This document shows, in pieces, positions 1 through 7,834 of a stretch of DNA of 35,429 bases. The stretch's first letter is position 1. Every line of letters begins with the position of its first letter. The notes under the pieces were generated by a model. That model was not told the origin of the DNA, ran no database searches, and saw nothing but the letters and a program-made list of their open reading frames with translations. The position numbers were made by a program, and so were the translations under genes. The DNA is from Gammaproteobacteria bacterium (GTDB taxonomy: Bacteria; Pseudomonadota; Gammaproteobacteria; UBA6429; Thiohalophilaceae). The stretch covers positions 1 through 35,429 of the forward strand of contig JAUVEN010000017.1 in the NCBI GenBank assembly GCA_030594815.1. The letters run 5' to 3'.

Positions 1-1
1 A

Positions 2-346
2 GCAATTATTAATAAAGAAGCTTTTGATGCTTTGCCTGAAGATTTACAGGAAATTGTTTTAACTGCATGTAAGGCAGTAAATCAGGATATGTTGGCTGAG
101 TATACTGCACGAAACAACGCAGCATTAAATACCCTGGTGAACGAACATAAGGTTCAGTTACGCGCTTTCCCTGATGATGTATTAAAAGAGCTACGTAAAA
201 TTTCTGATGAAGTGGTTGCAGAGTTAGCAGTGAAAGATGATACCGCTAAACGTATTTATGCTTCATTTAAAAAATACCGTGAGCAGGTAAATGACTGGCA
301 TGAAATTTCTGAAAAGGCGTTCTTGCGAGCACGTTCGTTAAAGTAA
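2..346 (+). CDS. dctP: TRAP transporter solute-binding protein, DctP family (C-terminal part)
   Basis: The frame is open from the window edge, so only the last 114 residues are seen and the true start lies outside. The text matches the C-terminal helices of periplasmic DctP-type binding proteins: an ALPEDLQEIV segment, then a long amphipathic helix with NNAALNTLV, then a FPDDVLKELRK segment. Family knowledge: DctP proteins capture organic acids in the periplasm and deliver them to a DctQM membrane pair. The ligand cannot be told from this part, and the membrane subunits are not in the window. The gene ends just before a strong terminator, so it is the last gene of its transcript. Confidence 0.85.
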   Translation, partial: AIINKEAFDALPEDLQEIVLTACKAVNQDMLAEYTARNNAALNTLVNEHKVQLRAFPDDVLKELRKISDEVVAELAVKDDTAKRIYASFKKYREQVNDWHEISEKAFLRARSLK

Positions 347-363
347 AAAATATTCACAATATT

Positions 364-402
364 AAAAAGCGGAATCAACTTGTAGTTGGTTCCGCTTTTT
401 TT
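364..402. terminator. Bidirectional rho-independent terminator
   Basis: A 17-bp stem (AAAAAGCGGAATCAACT paired with AGTTGGTTCCGCTTTTT, one G-T pair) surrounds a short loop. It has a T run on the right on the plus strand and, because of the A run on the left, a T run on the minus strand too. It can end both the TRAP gene and the leftward soxXA transcript. Confidence 0.93.
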
Positions 403-407
403 GTTTT

Positions 408-485
408 GTAGGTGGGTTCAAGGAACAACGTGACGGAACCAACTCAGTGAATATTGATGGCTCCACTGCGCTTGAGCCATCCTAC
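408..485. repeat. Intergenic palindromic repeat, GTAGG...CCTAC type
   Basis: The stretch starts with GTAGGTGGGTT and ends with GAGCCATCCTAC, so its ends are inverted. Inside are GGAACC-type and TGGCTC/TGAGCCA arms. It resembles the widespread proteobacterial REP-like elements that begin with GTAGGTTGGGTT. It contains no gene. A related but diverged element lies at 6322-6414. Confidence 0.55.
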
Positions 486-534
486 TTGAGAGTAAGAAGG
501 TATAAGTAAATTATTTTATTTGTAAAAATAGAAG

Positions 535-1314
535 CTAGTATCTTATGGCCGGTGTTTCAATGGGTAAGCCATTACCACGTGAATGGAGATAAAGCTCGAG
601 ATTGATCAGCTCATCTGAGCCTCTGTCAAAAGGTTCTGCCCTGAATGAACGGAAACATTCTTCCATGCGACCATGCAGGCTGGTCATTTTTCCGCTTCCT
701 AATCGATATAAAGGAAAGCCATTACTGTGTCCCTGGCTGAGAACTTGCCCTCGAAGTCGCTGCCCGGCAAATTGATCATGACATACCGCACAAGCCATGT
801 TCATTTGCCCAAAACGTTTGTTGTAGAGTTTTTTACCTTTTTCATAAAAAGGTTTTAGTGCCCCTGTAATATTAACGTTCACTTTCTCACCTCTAGCCAG
901 ATGGCGGACATAGGCTTCTAACTCGACCAGATCAGTACAATCATAAACATAGGGCACATTATCTAGATATTCTTCACCACAAAAATTTATTTGTTCTTGT
1001 AGTGTGAAAGGTTTTTCATACTCTTTATTGTAGACAGGATAGCTGGCAATTTTTTTCAGGTTAAATTTACTACCATTCTCACCATGACAGGTGGCACATG
1101 TTTTATCATTTACACCAAGCCTGTGAAATTCTGTGCGCCCTTCTTCTACTGCAGTCATACCGGGGTTAGCAAATTCATCATCCTGCATTTCTTGTGTAGC
1201 AGGCGTCAGGTATTCATAACCTGACTTAAGGTCACTCGCATGTAAAACATTTGAAAAAAATATTGAAAGCATGCTGCTAACGATTAAAAATTGTTTGTGA
1301 TTTATCATATTCAT
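535..1314 (-). CDS. soxA: SoxA, dihaem cytochrome subunit of the SoxXA thiosulfate-conjugating complex
   Basis: SoxA and SoxX together join thiosulfate oxidatively to the carrier protein SoxYZ in the periplasm, the first step of Sox sulfur oxidation. The 259-residue protein has a signal peptide (about residues 1-26, ending LHA-S). It has two haem-binding CxxCH motifs, CATCH at 73-77 and CAVCH at 175-179, and a cysteine at 220 in a MEECFRSFRAEPF context. That cysteine is the position of the modified active-site cysteine in the family. Cys112 and Cys126 are a likely structural pair. The ATG overlaps the soxX stop as ATGA, so the two are translationally coupled. A second ATG two codons later is also possible. 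No soxYZ, soxB or soxCD lies in the window. Confidence 0.95.
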   Translation of the reverse strand: MNMINHKQFLIVSSMLSIFFSNVLHASDLKSGYEYLTPATQEMQDDEFANPGMTAVEEGRTEFHRLGVNDKTCATCHGENGSKFNLKKIASYPVYNKEYEKPFTLQEQINFCGEEYLDNVPYVYDCTDLVELEAYVRHLARGEKVNVNITGALKPFYEKGKKLYNKRFGQMNMACAVCHDQFAGQRLRGQVLSQGHSNGFPLYRLGSGKMTSLHGRMEECFRSFRAEPFDRGSDELINLELYLHSRGNGLPIETPAIRY

Positions 1315-1781
1315 TTTAATGTCATCAGGTAGGTTATTACATCTTCGGTTTCTTGTGCGGTTAACACGGGTTTACCCCAGAAGTTATCATCAACACGATT
1401 GTTTTCTTTAGGGTTTTTATAAAAGCCGGGCATGATAGTAAAGGGATTAATTTTTTGTTCATCCGCAACGCGTAAACGGATTTGTCCTTTATTTAATCGA
1501 GAAGCGATACCATGTAATGGTGGTCCAACGGTGCCGTGAAAAGATTCTTCCGGTATAGGTAAGCTATGACAGGCAAGGCAGTTACCTTTATCTTGATTAA
1601 TAACAATTTTACGACCACGTTGAGCATTGCCGGTAAAGCCACCTAACGGTTCTTTGATCGCATAGTTTTCTATCTTCCAGGGATAAAAAATTTGTTCAGC
1701 AAAAGAAAGTGAGAGGGCACTGATAGATAGTAATGAAAAAACGATAACAAACACAATCTGTTTACTTATTGTAAATTGCAT
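1311..1781 (-). CDS. soxX: SoxX, monohaem cytochrome subunit of SoxXA
   Basis: This 156-residue protein is the electron-accepting partner of SoxA. It has a signal peptide (about residues 1-28, ending SFA), one CLACH haem motif at 68-72, the GPPLHGI segment common after the haem site in SoxX, and a methionine at 117 in IMPGFY that fits the distal haem ligand. It is the first gene of a two-gene minus-strand unit, with its last codon overlapping soxA by four bases. Upstream, an AGGGA stands about 12 bases from the ATG and the leader is very AT-rich, so a promoter probably lies in 1782-1850. The next gene upstream, msrB, reads in the same direction but is 120 bases away. Confidence 0.95.
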   Translation of the reverse strand: MQFTISKQIVFVIVFSLLSISALSLSFAEQIFYPWKIENYAIKEPLGGFTGNAQRGRKIVINQDKGNCLACHSLPIPEESFHGTVGPPLHGIASRLNKGQIRLRVADEQKINPFTIMPGFYKNPKENNRVDDNFWGKPVLTAQETEDVITYLMTLK

Positions 1782-1901
1782 TGTTGTTAGATTCCCTATT
1801 TATAAAGATTAAATATGTAAAACATGTTTTTATATTATAGTTTTTATAAGGGAGAACTCAAATATTATTATTTTAATTCAGTTGTATGGTGATTTTCAGG
1901 A

Positions 1902-2297
1902 TTAAGATTCTTTTAAATCTAAACAAACAGAATTAATGCAGTAACGTAATCCTGTTGGTTGTGGCCCATCAGGAAAAACATGGCCAAGGTGAGATTTGCA
2001 ATTATTACAATGTACTTCTACTCGCGCCATGCCTAAAGTATTGTCTGTTGTCTCTTCAACCGCATTTTCATTTATTGCTTGGAAATAACTTGGCCAGCCT
2101 GTGCCAGAATCAAATTTAGATTTTGATGAAAATAAATCTGCGCCACAGCCGGCGCAAACATAAGTACCTTCGGTTTTACAATCAGCATACTTGCCAGAGA
2201 ATGGACGTTCAGTGCCATGCTTGCGCATGACTTGATATTGTTCTGCGGAGAGGCTTCCTTGCCATTCCTGTTCGGTTTTTTTTGTTTCGTCTGACAT
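1902..2297 (-). CDS. msrB: Peptide-methionine (R)-S-oxide reductase MsrB
   Basis: MsrB repairs oxidised methionine in proteins using thioredoxin. The 131-residue single-domain protein shows the four zinc cysteines (CAGC at 48-51, CNNC at 97-100), the GTGWPSYF segment, the HLGHVFPDGP segment, and the catalytic cysteine in RYCINS at residue 120. There is no signal peptide, so it is cytoplasmic. It follows mlaC with only five bases between them, so the two are probably co-transcribed. This short form lacks a fused MsrA domain. The call is firm. Confidence 0.96.
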   Translation of the reverse strand: MSDETKKTEQEWQGSLSAEQYQVMRKHGTERPFSGKYADCKTEGTYVCAGCGADLFSSKSKFDSGTGWPSYFQAINENAVEETTDNTLGMARVEVHCNNCKSHLGHVFPDGPQPTGLRYCINSVCLDLKES

Positions 2298-2302
2298 GAG
2301 TC

Positions 2303-2980
2303 TTAATTAGTTTTTATATCTTTTTTTGCGAGCATATTTGAATTTTTTTCTTCAAGCGAAGCAATTAATGCGTCAATACCATCGTTTCTGAATTGTGTTG
2401 CAAAATTATTTTTGTAGGTGGTGATCATACTGATGCCTTCAACTGAAACATCATAAATTTTCCAGCCTTTTTTAGTAAGGTGCATGCGATAGTAAATGGG
2501 AATAGCGGGTCCGGAATCTTGTTGTACTTCACCTCGTACAGTTATCGCTGTTTCACCCTCTTTAAGTTTGGTGGGAAAATATTTAATGAGATCATCTTTT
2601 AAAATTTTATCCTGACCATTTAAATATTCTGATAACGCAGAGGAATAAAAACGTAAAAGTAAAAGACGAAATTGGCGAATAAATTTAATTTTTTGTTCTT
2701 TTTCTGCTCGGCGCCAGTACTTCCCCATGACCATTTTAGAAGCAGCAATAAAATCGAGATGCGGTAGAATAACTTCCTCAACCAGCGAGGTTAGCTTCTC
2801 AGGAGTCTTCTTGATTTCAGCACGACTGTCGTTGATCGAATGCAGCATTTTGATGGTATTAACTTTAATCAATTCACCGGGTGGCTGGATGTTGGCTTGA
2901 GCCTGAGTATTAGCTATAAAGAACAAGGCAAAAATGAGAGCAAATACTCCACTTTTAAGTGTTTGTGGGAAAGTTGACAT
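2303..2980 (-). CDS. mlaC: MlaC-type periplasmic phospholipid-binding protein
   Basis: MlaC proteins shuttle phospholipid between the outer-membrane MlaA complex and the inner-membrane MlaFEDB transporter. The 225-residue protein has a signal peptide ending about residue 28 (TQAQA) and the MlaC features: VEEVILPHLDF, a conserved MGKYWRRA segment, a FRLLLLRFYSSAL helix and WKIYDVSVEGIS near the C-terminus. I chose the ATG at 2980 because GGAG lies six bases upstream of it. An in-frame ATG at 3013 would add 11 residues but has a poorer ribosome binding site. The other mla genes are not beside it. A solitary MlaC-like protein can belong to related ABC systems, so the exact partner is open. Confidence 0.88.
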   Translation of the reverse strand: MSTFPQTLKSGVFALIFALFFIANTQAQANIQPPGELIKVNTIKMLHSINDSRAEIKKTPEKLTSLVEEVILPHLDFIAASKMVMGKYWRRAEKEQKIKFIRQFRLLLLRFYSSALSEYLNGQDKILKDDLIKYFPTKLKEGETAITVRGEVQQDSGPAIPIYYRMHLTKKGWKIYDVSVEGISMITTYKNNFATQFRNDGIDALIASLEEKNSNMLAKKDIKTN

Positions 2981-3141
2981 ATTGAACTCCAAATTTGTAA
3001 TTTTTATGAGCATAATCTCTATTTGTCTAAATATCTGTTAAGTCGTTGTCGTTCTTAAAAGCGGGACAAATATTGCTGCAGTATTATATAGTAGCAAAGA
3101 TATTGCTTTGTTTTCGTTTGGACAAGCACAAATTAAATTAG

Positions 3142-4179
<1,038 letters not shown>

Positions 4180-4290
4180 TAAAATACTCAAGTTTTCAGC
4201 AACATTTTATTAACATAATCTAATGTTTAAAGTGCAAAATTAATTGACATAAAACTGTAACAAAGTGTTTTTAATTGTGTGGGCACTTTG

Positions 4291-4341
4291 TATAATTCGC
4301 GCCATACGAAGACTATAAATTGATACTGAAGGCAGTATCAA
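4291..4341 (+). promoter_or_regulatory. Probable promoter -10 box and leader hairpin of the phosphate-uptake genes
   Basis: A perfect TATAAT stands at 4291-4296 without a good -35 box. About 25 bases further on is a perfect hairpin, TTGATACTG-AAGG-CAGTATCAA at 4320-4341, immediately before the AGAGG ribosome binding site of the DUF47 gene. The absence of a -35 box suggests an activator, but the binding sequence is not clear. The hairpin may be an mRNA leader structure or a DNA operator. Confidence 0.45.
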
Positions 4342-4357
4342 ATCAAGAGGAAAATGT

Positions 4358-5035
4358 ATGGCACGCACAACCATTTCGAGTCTGTTCGGCTCATCTCCCG
4401 TCGCTCCTTTGCAATCTCATATGTCCAGTGTTCAGGAATGTATTGTTGAACTTGTTCCCTTTTTCAAAGCTGTTTTAAAAGAAGACTGGACTGTAGCAAA
4501 AGCGCAACAAAAGAAAATTGCCAAGCTTGAAGGTGAAGCCGATAAGCTGAAGAAAAAGTTACGCTTACATTTACCTAAAAGTTTATTTATGCCGGTCTCG
4601 CGTCGAGACTTACTCGAAGTGCTGACCATGCAAGATAAAATAGCGAATAAGTCTAAAGATATCGCGGGTATTATCATCGGTCGCAAAATGACCTTTCCTA
4701 AAGAAGTCAGTGAAAAGCTAATTGATTTTGTTAAGCGTTGTATTGATGCTTCTAAACAAGCACAAAAAGCCATTAACGAACTTGATGAATTGGTTGAAAC
4801 AGGTTTCAGTGGTCGTGAAGTAAAACTTGTTCAGGAAATGATTAAAACATTAGATGATATCGAATCAGACACGGATAAGATTCAAATAAAAGTGCGCGCT
4901 GCACTCTTTAAAAAGGAAAAGGACTTACCACCGGTAGACGTGATGTTTATGTATCGCGTTATTGATGGGATTGGTGACTTAGCAGATTTATCGCAAAGAG
5001 TCGGCAGTCGTTTAGAACTTATGTTAGCGCGTTAA
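4358..5035 (+). CDS. DUF47/PhoU-like protein, PiT-transporter accessory
   Basis: The 225-residue all-helical cytoplasmic protein belongs to the DUF47 family (TIGR00153), distantly related to PhoU. It has a conserved N-terminal helix, charged coiled segments (about 45-75), DLLEVLTMQDKIANKSKDIA in the middle, and a C-terminal RVIDGIGDLADLSQRVG segment. Family members are routinely encoded before PiT phosphate transporters and are thought to modulate them. Here the PiT gene follows after 12 bases, so they form one operon. The start has AGAGG at seven bases. An ATG four bases earlier is out of frame. The biochemical role is inferred from context. Confidence 0.9.
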   Translation: MARTTISSLFGSSPVAPLQSHMSSVQECIVELVPFFKAVLKEDWTVAKAQQKKIAKLEGEADKLKKKLRLHLPKSLFMPVSRRDLLEVLTMQDKIANKSKDIAGIIIGRKMTFPKEVSEKLIDFVKRCIDASKQAQKAINELDELVETGFSGREVKLVQEMIKTLDDIESDTDKIQIKVRAALFKKEKDLPPVDVMFMYRVIDGIGDLADLSQRVGSRLELMLAR

Positions 5036-5047
5036 GGGAGAGTTGTT

Positions 5048-6313
5048 GTGGAATTAATTACTTCATATGGAACTATCTTCCTTATATTAGCCTGTATCTT
5101 TGGTTTATTTATGGCTTGGGGTATTGGTGCAAATGATGTTGCCAATGCAATGGGTACTTCAGTTGGATCGGGCGCTATTACCATTAAACAAGCTGTTCTT
5201 ATTGCAGCCATTTTTGAATTTGCCGGTGCTTTCCTGGCTGGTGGTCAGGTTACTAAAACCATTCGTAAAGGCATTATTGATGCCGATCTACTTTCAGCTA
5301 CACCGGAGTTATTAGTTTATGGCATGTTGGCCTCATTATTGGCCGCAGGTATCTGGCTATTGGTGGCATCTCGTTTTGGTTGGCCTGTTTCGACTACACA
5401 TACTATCGTTGGTGCGATAGTGGGTTTTGCTGCAGTGGGTATTGGTGTGGATGCAGTGCATTGGGGCAAGGTTGGTACCATTGTAATGAGCTGGGTGATC
5501 TCACCCGCACTCGCTGGTGCCGTGTCCTATTGGCTCTTTCGCAGCGTACAAAAATTTATACTTAATAGAGATGACCCCTTTGAAAGTGCTAAAAAAGTCG
5601 TACCTTATTACGTCTTTCTAACGGGGTTCATTATTGCCTTGGTAACGATGTTTAAAGGCCTTAAACACGTTGGGCTTGAATTAACACCAGTACAAAATTA
5701 TAGCGTTGCACTCGCATTTGGTTTGGTCATCATGTTTATTAGTATGGCATCGATTCGTAAACTTAAAATTGATCCTGAAGCGGATAGAGATTTTCACTTT
5801 GCTAATGTAGAACGTGTTTTTGGTGTGCTTATGGTGGTTACCGCATGTGCCATGGCCTTTGCACACGGTTCAAATGATGTTGCCAATGCAATTGGTCCGG
5901 TTGCAGCTATTGTTGGTATCGTACAAAGTGGTGGCGAAATTGCACAAAAATCAGTGCTACCTATTTGGGTTTTAATTTTAGGTGGTGCAGGTATTGTTGC
6001 TGGTTTATTAATGTATGGTCGTCGCGTCATGGCTACCATTGGTAAGAACATTACTGAGCTCACACCTAGCCGAGGTTTCGCGGCAACCTTAGCAGCGGCA
6101 ACAACAGTGGTCTTTGCTTCTGGTACAGGTCTTCCTATTTCAACTACACATACTTTAGTGGGTGCAGTGTTGGGCGTTGGTTTGGCGCGTGGTATTGGTG
6201 CGCTTAACCTAACCGTTGTGCGTACCATTTTCCTTTCATGGATTGTCACGTTACCCGCCGGAGCTCTGATGTCGATTCTATTCTTCTTCACGCTTAAAGG
6301 TATTTTTAGCTAA
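5048..6313 (+). CDS. pit: Inorganic phosphate transporter, PiT family
   Basis: This is a 421-residue polytopic membrane protein that imports phosphate, usually as a metal-phosphate complex or with a cation. It shows the internal duplication typical of the family: GANDVANA at 27-34 and HGSNDVANA at 273-281, and the paired WPVSTTHTIVGAIVG at 112-126 and LPISTTHTLVGAVLG at 362-376. About ten hydrophobic segments are visible. The start is GTG, with GGGAG seven bases upstream. It is the second gene of the operon with the DUF47 protein. No terminator is obvious after it; an intergenic repeat starts nine bases past the stop. Confidence 0.95.
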   Translation: MELITSYGTIFLILACIFGLFMAWGIGANDVANAMGTSVGSGAITIKQAVLIAAIFEFAGAFLAGGQVTKTIRKGIIDADLLSATPELLVYGMLASLLAAGIWLLVASRFGWPVSTTHTIVGAIVGFAAVGIGVDAVHWGKVGTIVMSWVISPALAGAVSYWLFRSVQKFILNRDDPFESAKKVVPYYVFLTGFIIALVTMFKGLKHVGLELTPVQNYSVALAFGLVIMFISMASIRKLKIDPEADRDFHFANVERVFGVLMVVTACAMAFAHGSNDVANAIGPVAAIVGIVQSGGEIAQKSVLPIWVLILGGAGIVAGLLMYGRRVMATIGKNITELTPSRGFAATLAAATTVVFASGTGLPISTTHTLVGAVLGVGLARGIGALNLTVVRTIFLSWIVTLPAGALMSILFFFTLKGIFS

Positions 6314-6321
6314 ATGAATTT

Positions 6322-6414
6322 GTAGGTTGGCCTTTGCCTACATGGACGTAGGCAAGGGGCGTGAGCAGGAGCGGTAGCTTTAGGCCAACGCGGTGTAGGC
6401 GAATACGCCAAAGC
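6322..6414. repeat. Nested palindromic intergenic repeat
   Basis: GTAGGTTGGCCT opens the element and AGGCCAAC closes its outer arm near 6390. Inside is a second palindrome, TTGCCTAC-ATGGAC-GTAGGCAA. It starts with the same GTAGG(T)TGG text as the repeat at 408. There is no coding. The remaining 110 bases up to aroE hold no clear feature. Confidence 0.55.
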
Positions 6415-6525
6415 TAATTTGTTATGTACTTTTTTATATCTCAGCGTCGGCCTGATACCCTCCAAATAACTTTTGAAGTGGAGCACTATGAAGCCGAGCT
6501 ACAATAGATTGAGCTCAATTAATTA

Positions 6526-7374
6526 ATGAAAGATATTTTCGACTTTGGTAAAAAAATTGATGACTACGCGGTGATGGGCAATCCCATCTCGCATAGCAAG
6601 TCGCCTTCTATTCATACCCTTTTTGCTGAACAAACTCAGCAGTCTATTTTATATACTGCAATCCATGTTGATCTTGGTGGCTTTAAACAGGCCGTTGGCA
6701 ACTTTGCTGCTGCTGGCGGTAAAGGTTTAAATATCACCGTACCGTTTAAACAAGAAGCATGGGACTTGGTTGCAGAGCGCAGTGAACGCGCCGAACGCGC
6801 CGGTGCAGTGAATACCATTAAAATGATGGATGATGGAACCTTGTTTGGTGACAACACTGACGGTGTTGGCTTAGTGAATGACTTAACAGTTAATCATAGT
6901 ATCGAGTTAAAAAACAAAAATATTTTATTAATGGGTGCAGGCGGTGCAGCACGCGGCGTATTGATTCCATTATTAAAACAAAATCTATCTTCATTATTCA
7001 TAGCCAACCGTACTCCGGATCGTGCTAAAGACCTTGCTTCAGATTTTTCAGATGCAGGGAATATAAGTGGTGGTGGTTATGAACATATACCCGATGAAAA
7101 ATTTGATGTTGTGATCAATGCGACGGCAGCGAGTTTACAAGGCGACTTACCACCTCTTCCTGATACATTATTAAACGACAACGCCAGTTGCTATGACATG
7201 ATGTATGCTGCAAAGCCAACACCTTTTATGCTTTGGGCGACAGAACATAATGCAGCTAAGGTATTAGATGGTTTAGGTATGTTGGTAGAGCAGGCTGCTG
7301 AATCATTTTATATCTGGCGTAATGTTAAACCGGAAACAAAAGTAGTGATTAGTCGGCTACGTGAAATACTATAA
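6526..7374 (+). CDS. aroE: Shikimate dehydrogenase AroE
   Basis: AroE reduces 3-dehydroshikimate to shikimate with NADPH in the aromatic amino acid pathway. The 282-residue protein has the shikimate-binding GNPISHSKSP (18-27), the catalytic lysine in NITVPFKQEA (K75), the paired aspartate in DNTDGVGL (D112), the nucleotide loop GAGGAARG (137-144) and the NADP-selecting NRTPDR (161-166). The N-terminus is about ten residues longer than in typical members, which begin near DYAVMGNP. The chosen ATG has only a weak GAG about ten bases upstream, so the exact start is uncertain. It is monocistronic in this window. Confidence 0.95.
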   Translation: MKDIFDFGKKIDDYAVMGNPISHSKSPSIHTLFAEQTQQSILYTAIHVDLGGFKQAVGNFAAAGGKGLNITVPFKQEAWDLVAERSERAERAGAVNTIKMMDDGTLFGDNTDGVGLVNDLTVNHSIELKNKNILLMGAGGAARGVLIPLLKQNLSSLFIANRTPDRAKDLASDFSDAGNISGGGYEHIPDEKFDVVINATAASLQGDLPPLPDTLLNDNASCYDMMYAAKPTPFMLWATEHNAAKVLDGLGMLVEQAAESFYIWRNVKPETKVVISRLREIL

Positions 7375-7399
7375 CCATAAATTTTCTATGGTACTTTTT
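7374..7399 (+). terminator. Weak candidate terminator after aroE
   Basis: ACCATA and TATGGT form a six-bp stem around a seven-base loop that begins at the aroE stop codon. ACTTTTT follows. The stem is short and AT-rich, so this is only a candidate. Confidence 0.4.
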
Positions 7400-7412
7400 A
7401 TATAATCCTTCG

Positions 7413-7465
7413 TTATAAATTACATATTGCAATTCATTCTTTATAAATTGCATATTGCAATTTAT
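7413..7465. repeat. Two tandem copies of an AT-rich palindrome
   Basis: The second copy (7443-7465) is a perfect palindrome, ATAAATTGCA-TAT-TGCAATTTAT. The first (about 7415-7437) is the same with two changes, so its arms are imperfect. The centres are 28 bases apart. The pair lies upstream of the riboswitch and could be a tandem regulator site near its promoter. No factor can be named. Confidence 0.55.
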
Positions 7466-7580
7466 CATTTATTCTTAACAATAAATTTTCTTCATGGTTT
7501 CACATAATAAAATAAAAATGTAGACTTTAATTTCAAGTCGGTAATCCACATTATCAAGCAATTGATTTTTTGTGAAAGAG

Positions 7581-7662
7581 ATAAAGGCAAACTTAGTTGA
7601 AAAGCTAAGCACGCAAAGTCACCGGTCTAAAGGGTAAACCCTATGACAGCGGAACTGCCGGC
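7581..7662 (+). promoter_or_regulatory. Cyclic-di-GMP-I riboswitch aptamer (GEMM-I)
   Basis: The order of conserved blocks matches the GEMM-I class. AAAGGCAAAC comes first, then a stem CTTAGTT/AGCTAAG closed by a GAAA tetraloop (7592-7609), then the conserved CACGCAAAG. After that come the CACCGGTCTAA and TATGAC strands, which form the tetraloop receptor around a small GGG-TAAA-CCC stem, then CAGCGG, and finally AACTGCCGG, whose TGCC re-pairs with the opening GGCA. Known role: this RNA binds cyclic di-GMP and controls the gene downstream. It lies 173 bases before the rhodanese gene on the same strand, with no other gene between. I could not run a covariance search, but the match is close throughout. 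Confidence 0.93.
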
Positions 7663-7685
7663 ACAAAATCGATATTGCTAGATAA

Positions 7686-7780
7686 GCTGAATAATATTTA
7701 TTCAGTCTAAAATCTACACATCTTCAATATTCGTAAACATATATTCAGTAATTCCCAAACGCTAGAAAGCTATTGTTTTT
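7686..7780 (+). promoter_or_regulatory. Probable riboswitch expression platform
   Basis: Past the aptamer are a perfect hairpin, CTGAATAA-TAT-TTATTCAG (7687-7705), and a weaker stem near 7758-7780 (AAC..TAG/CTA..GTT) that runs into six T residues. Either could switch transcription, but neither is a textbook terminator. Whether the ligand turns the gene on or off cannot be read from the sequence. Confidence 0.35.
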
Positions 7781-7834
7781 TAAGGGATGAGTATTAACCT
7801 GTAATTTAGAACATCGGCAAAATAGGTAAATGTT

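Noticed and set aside
5794-6291. 165-codon frame opposite the PiT gene
   Set aside because: It is fully antisense to a clear transporter gene and proline/alanine-rich, as expected of a shadow frame.
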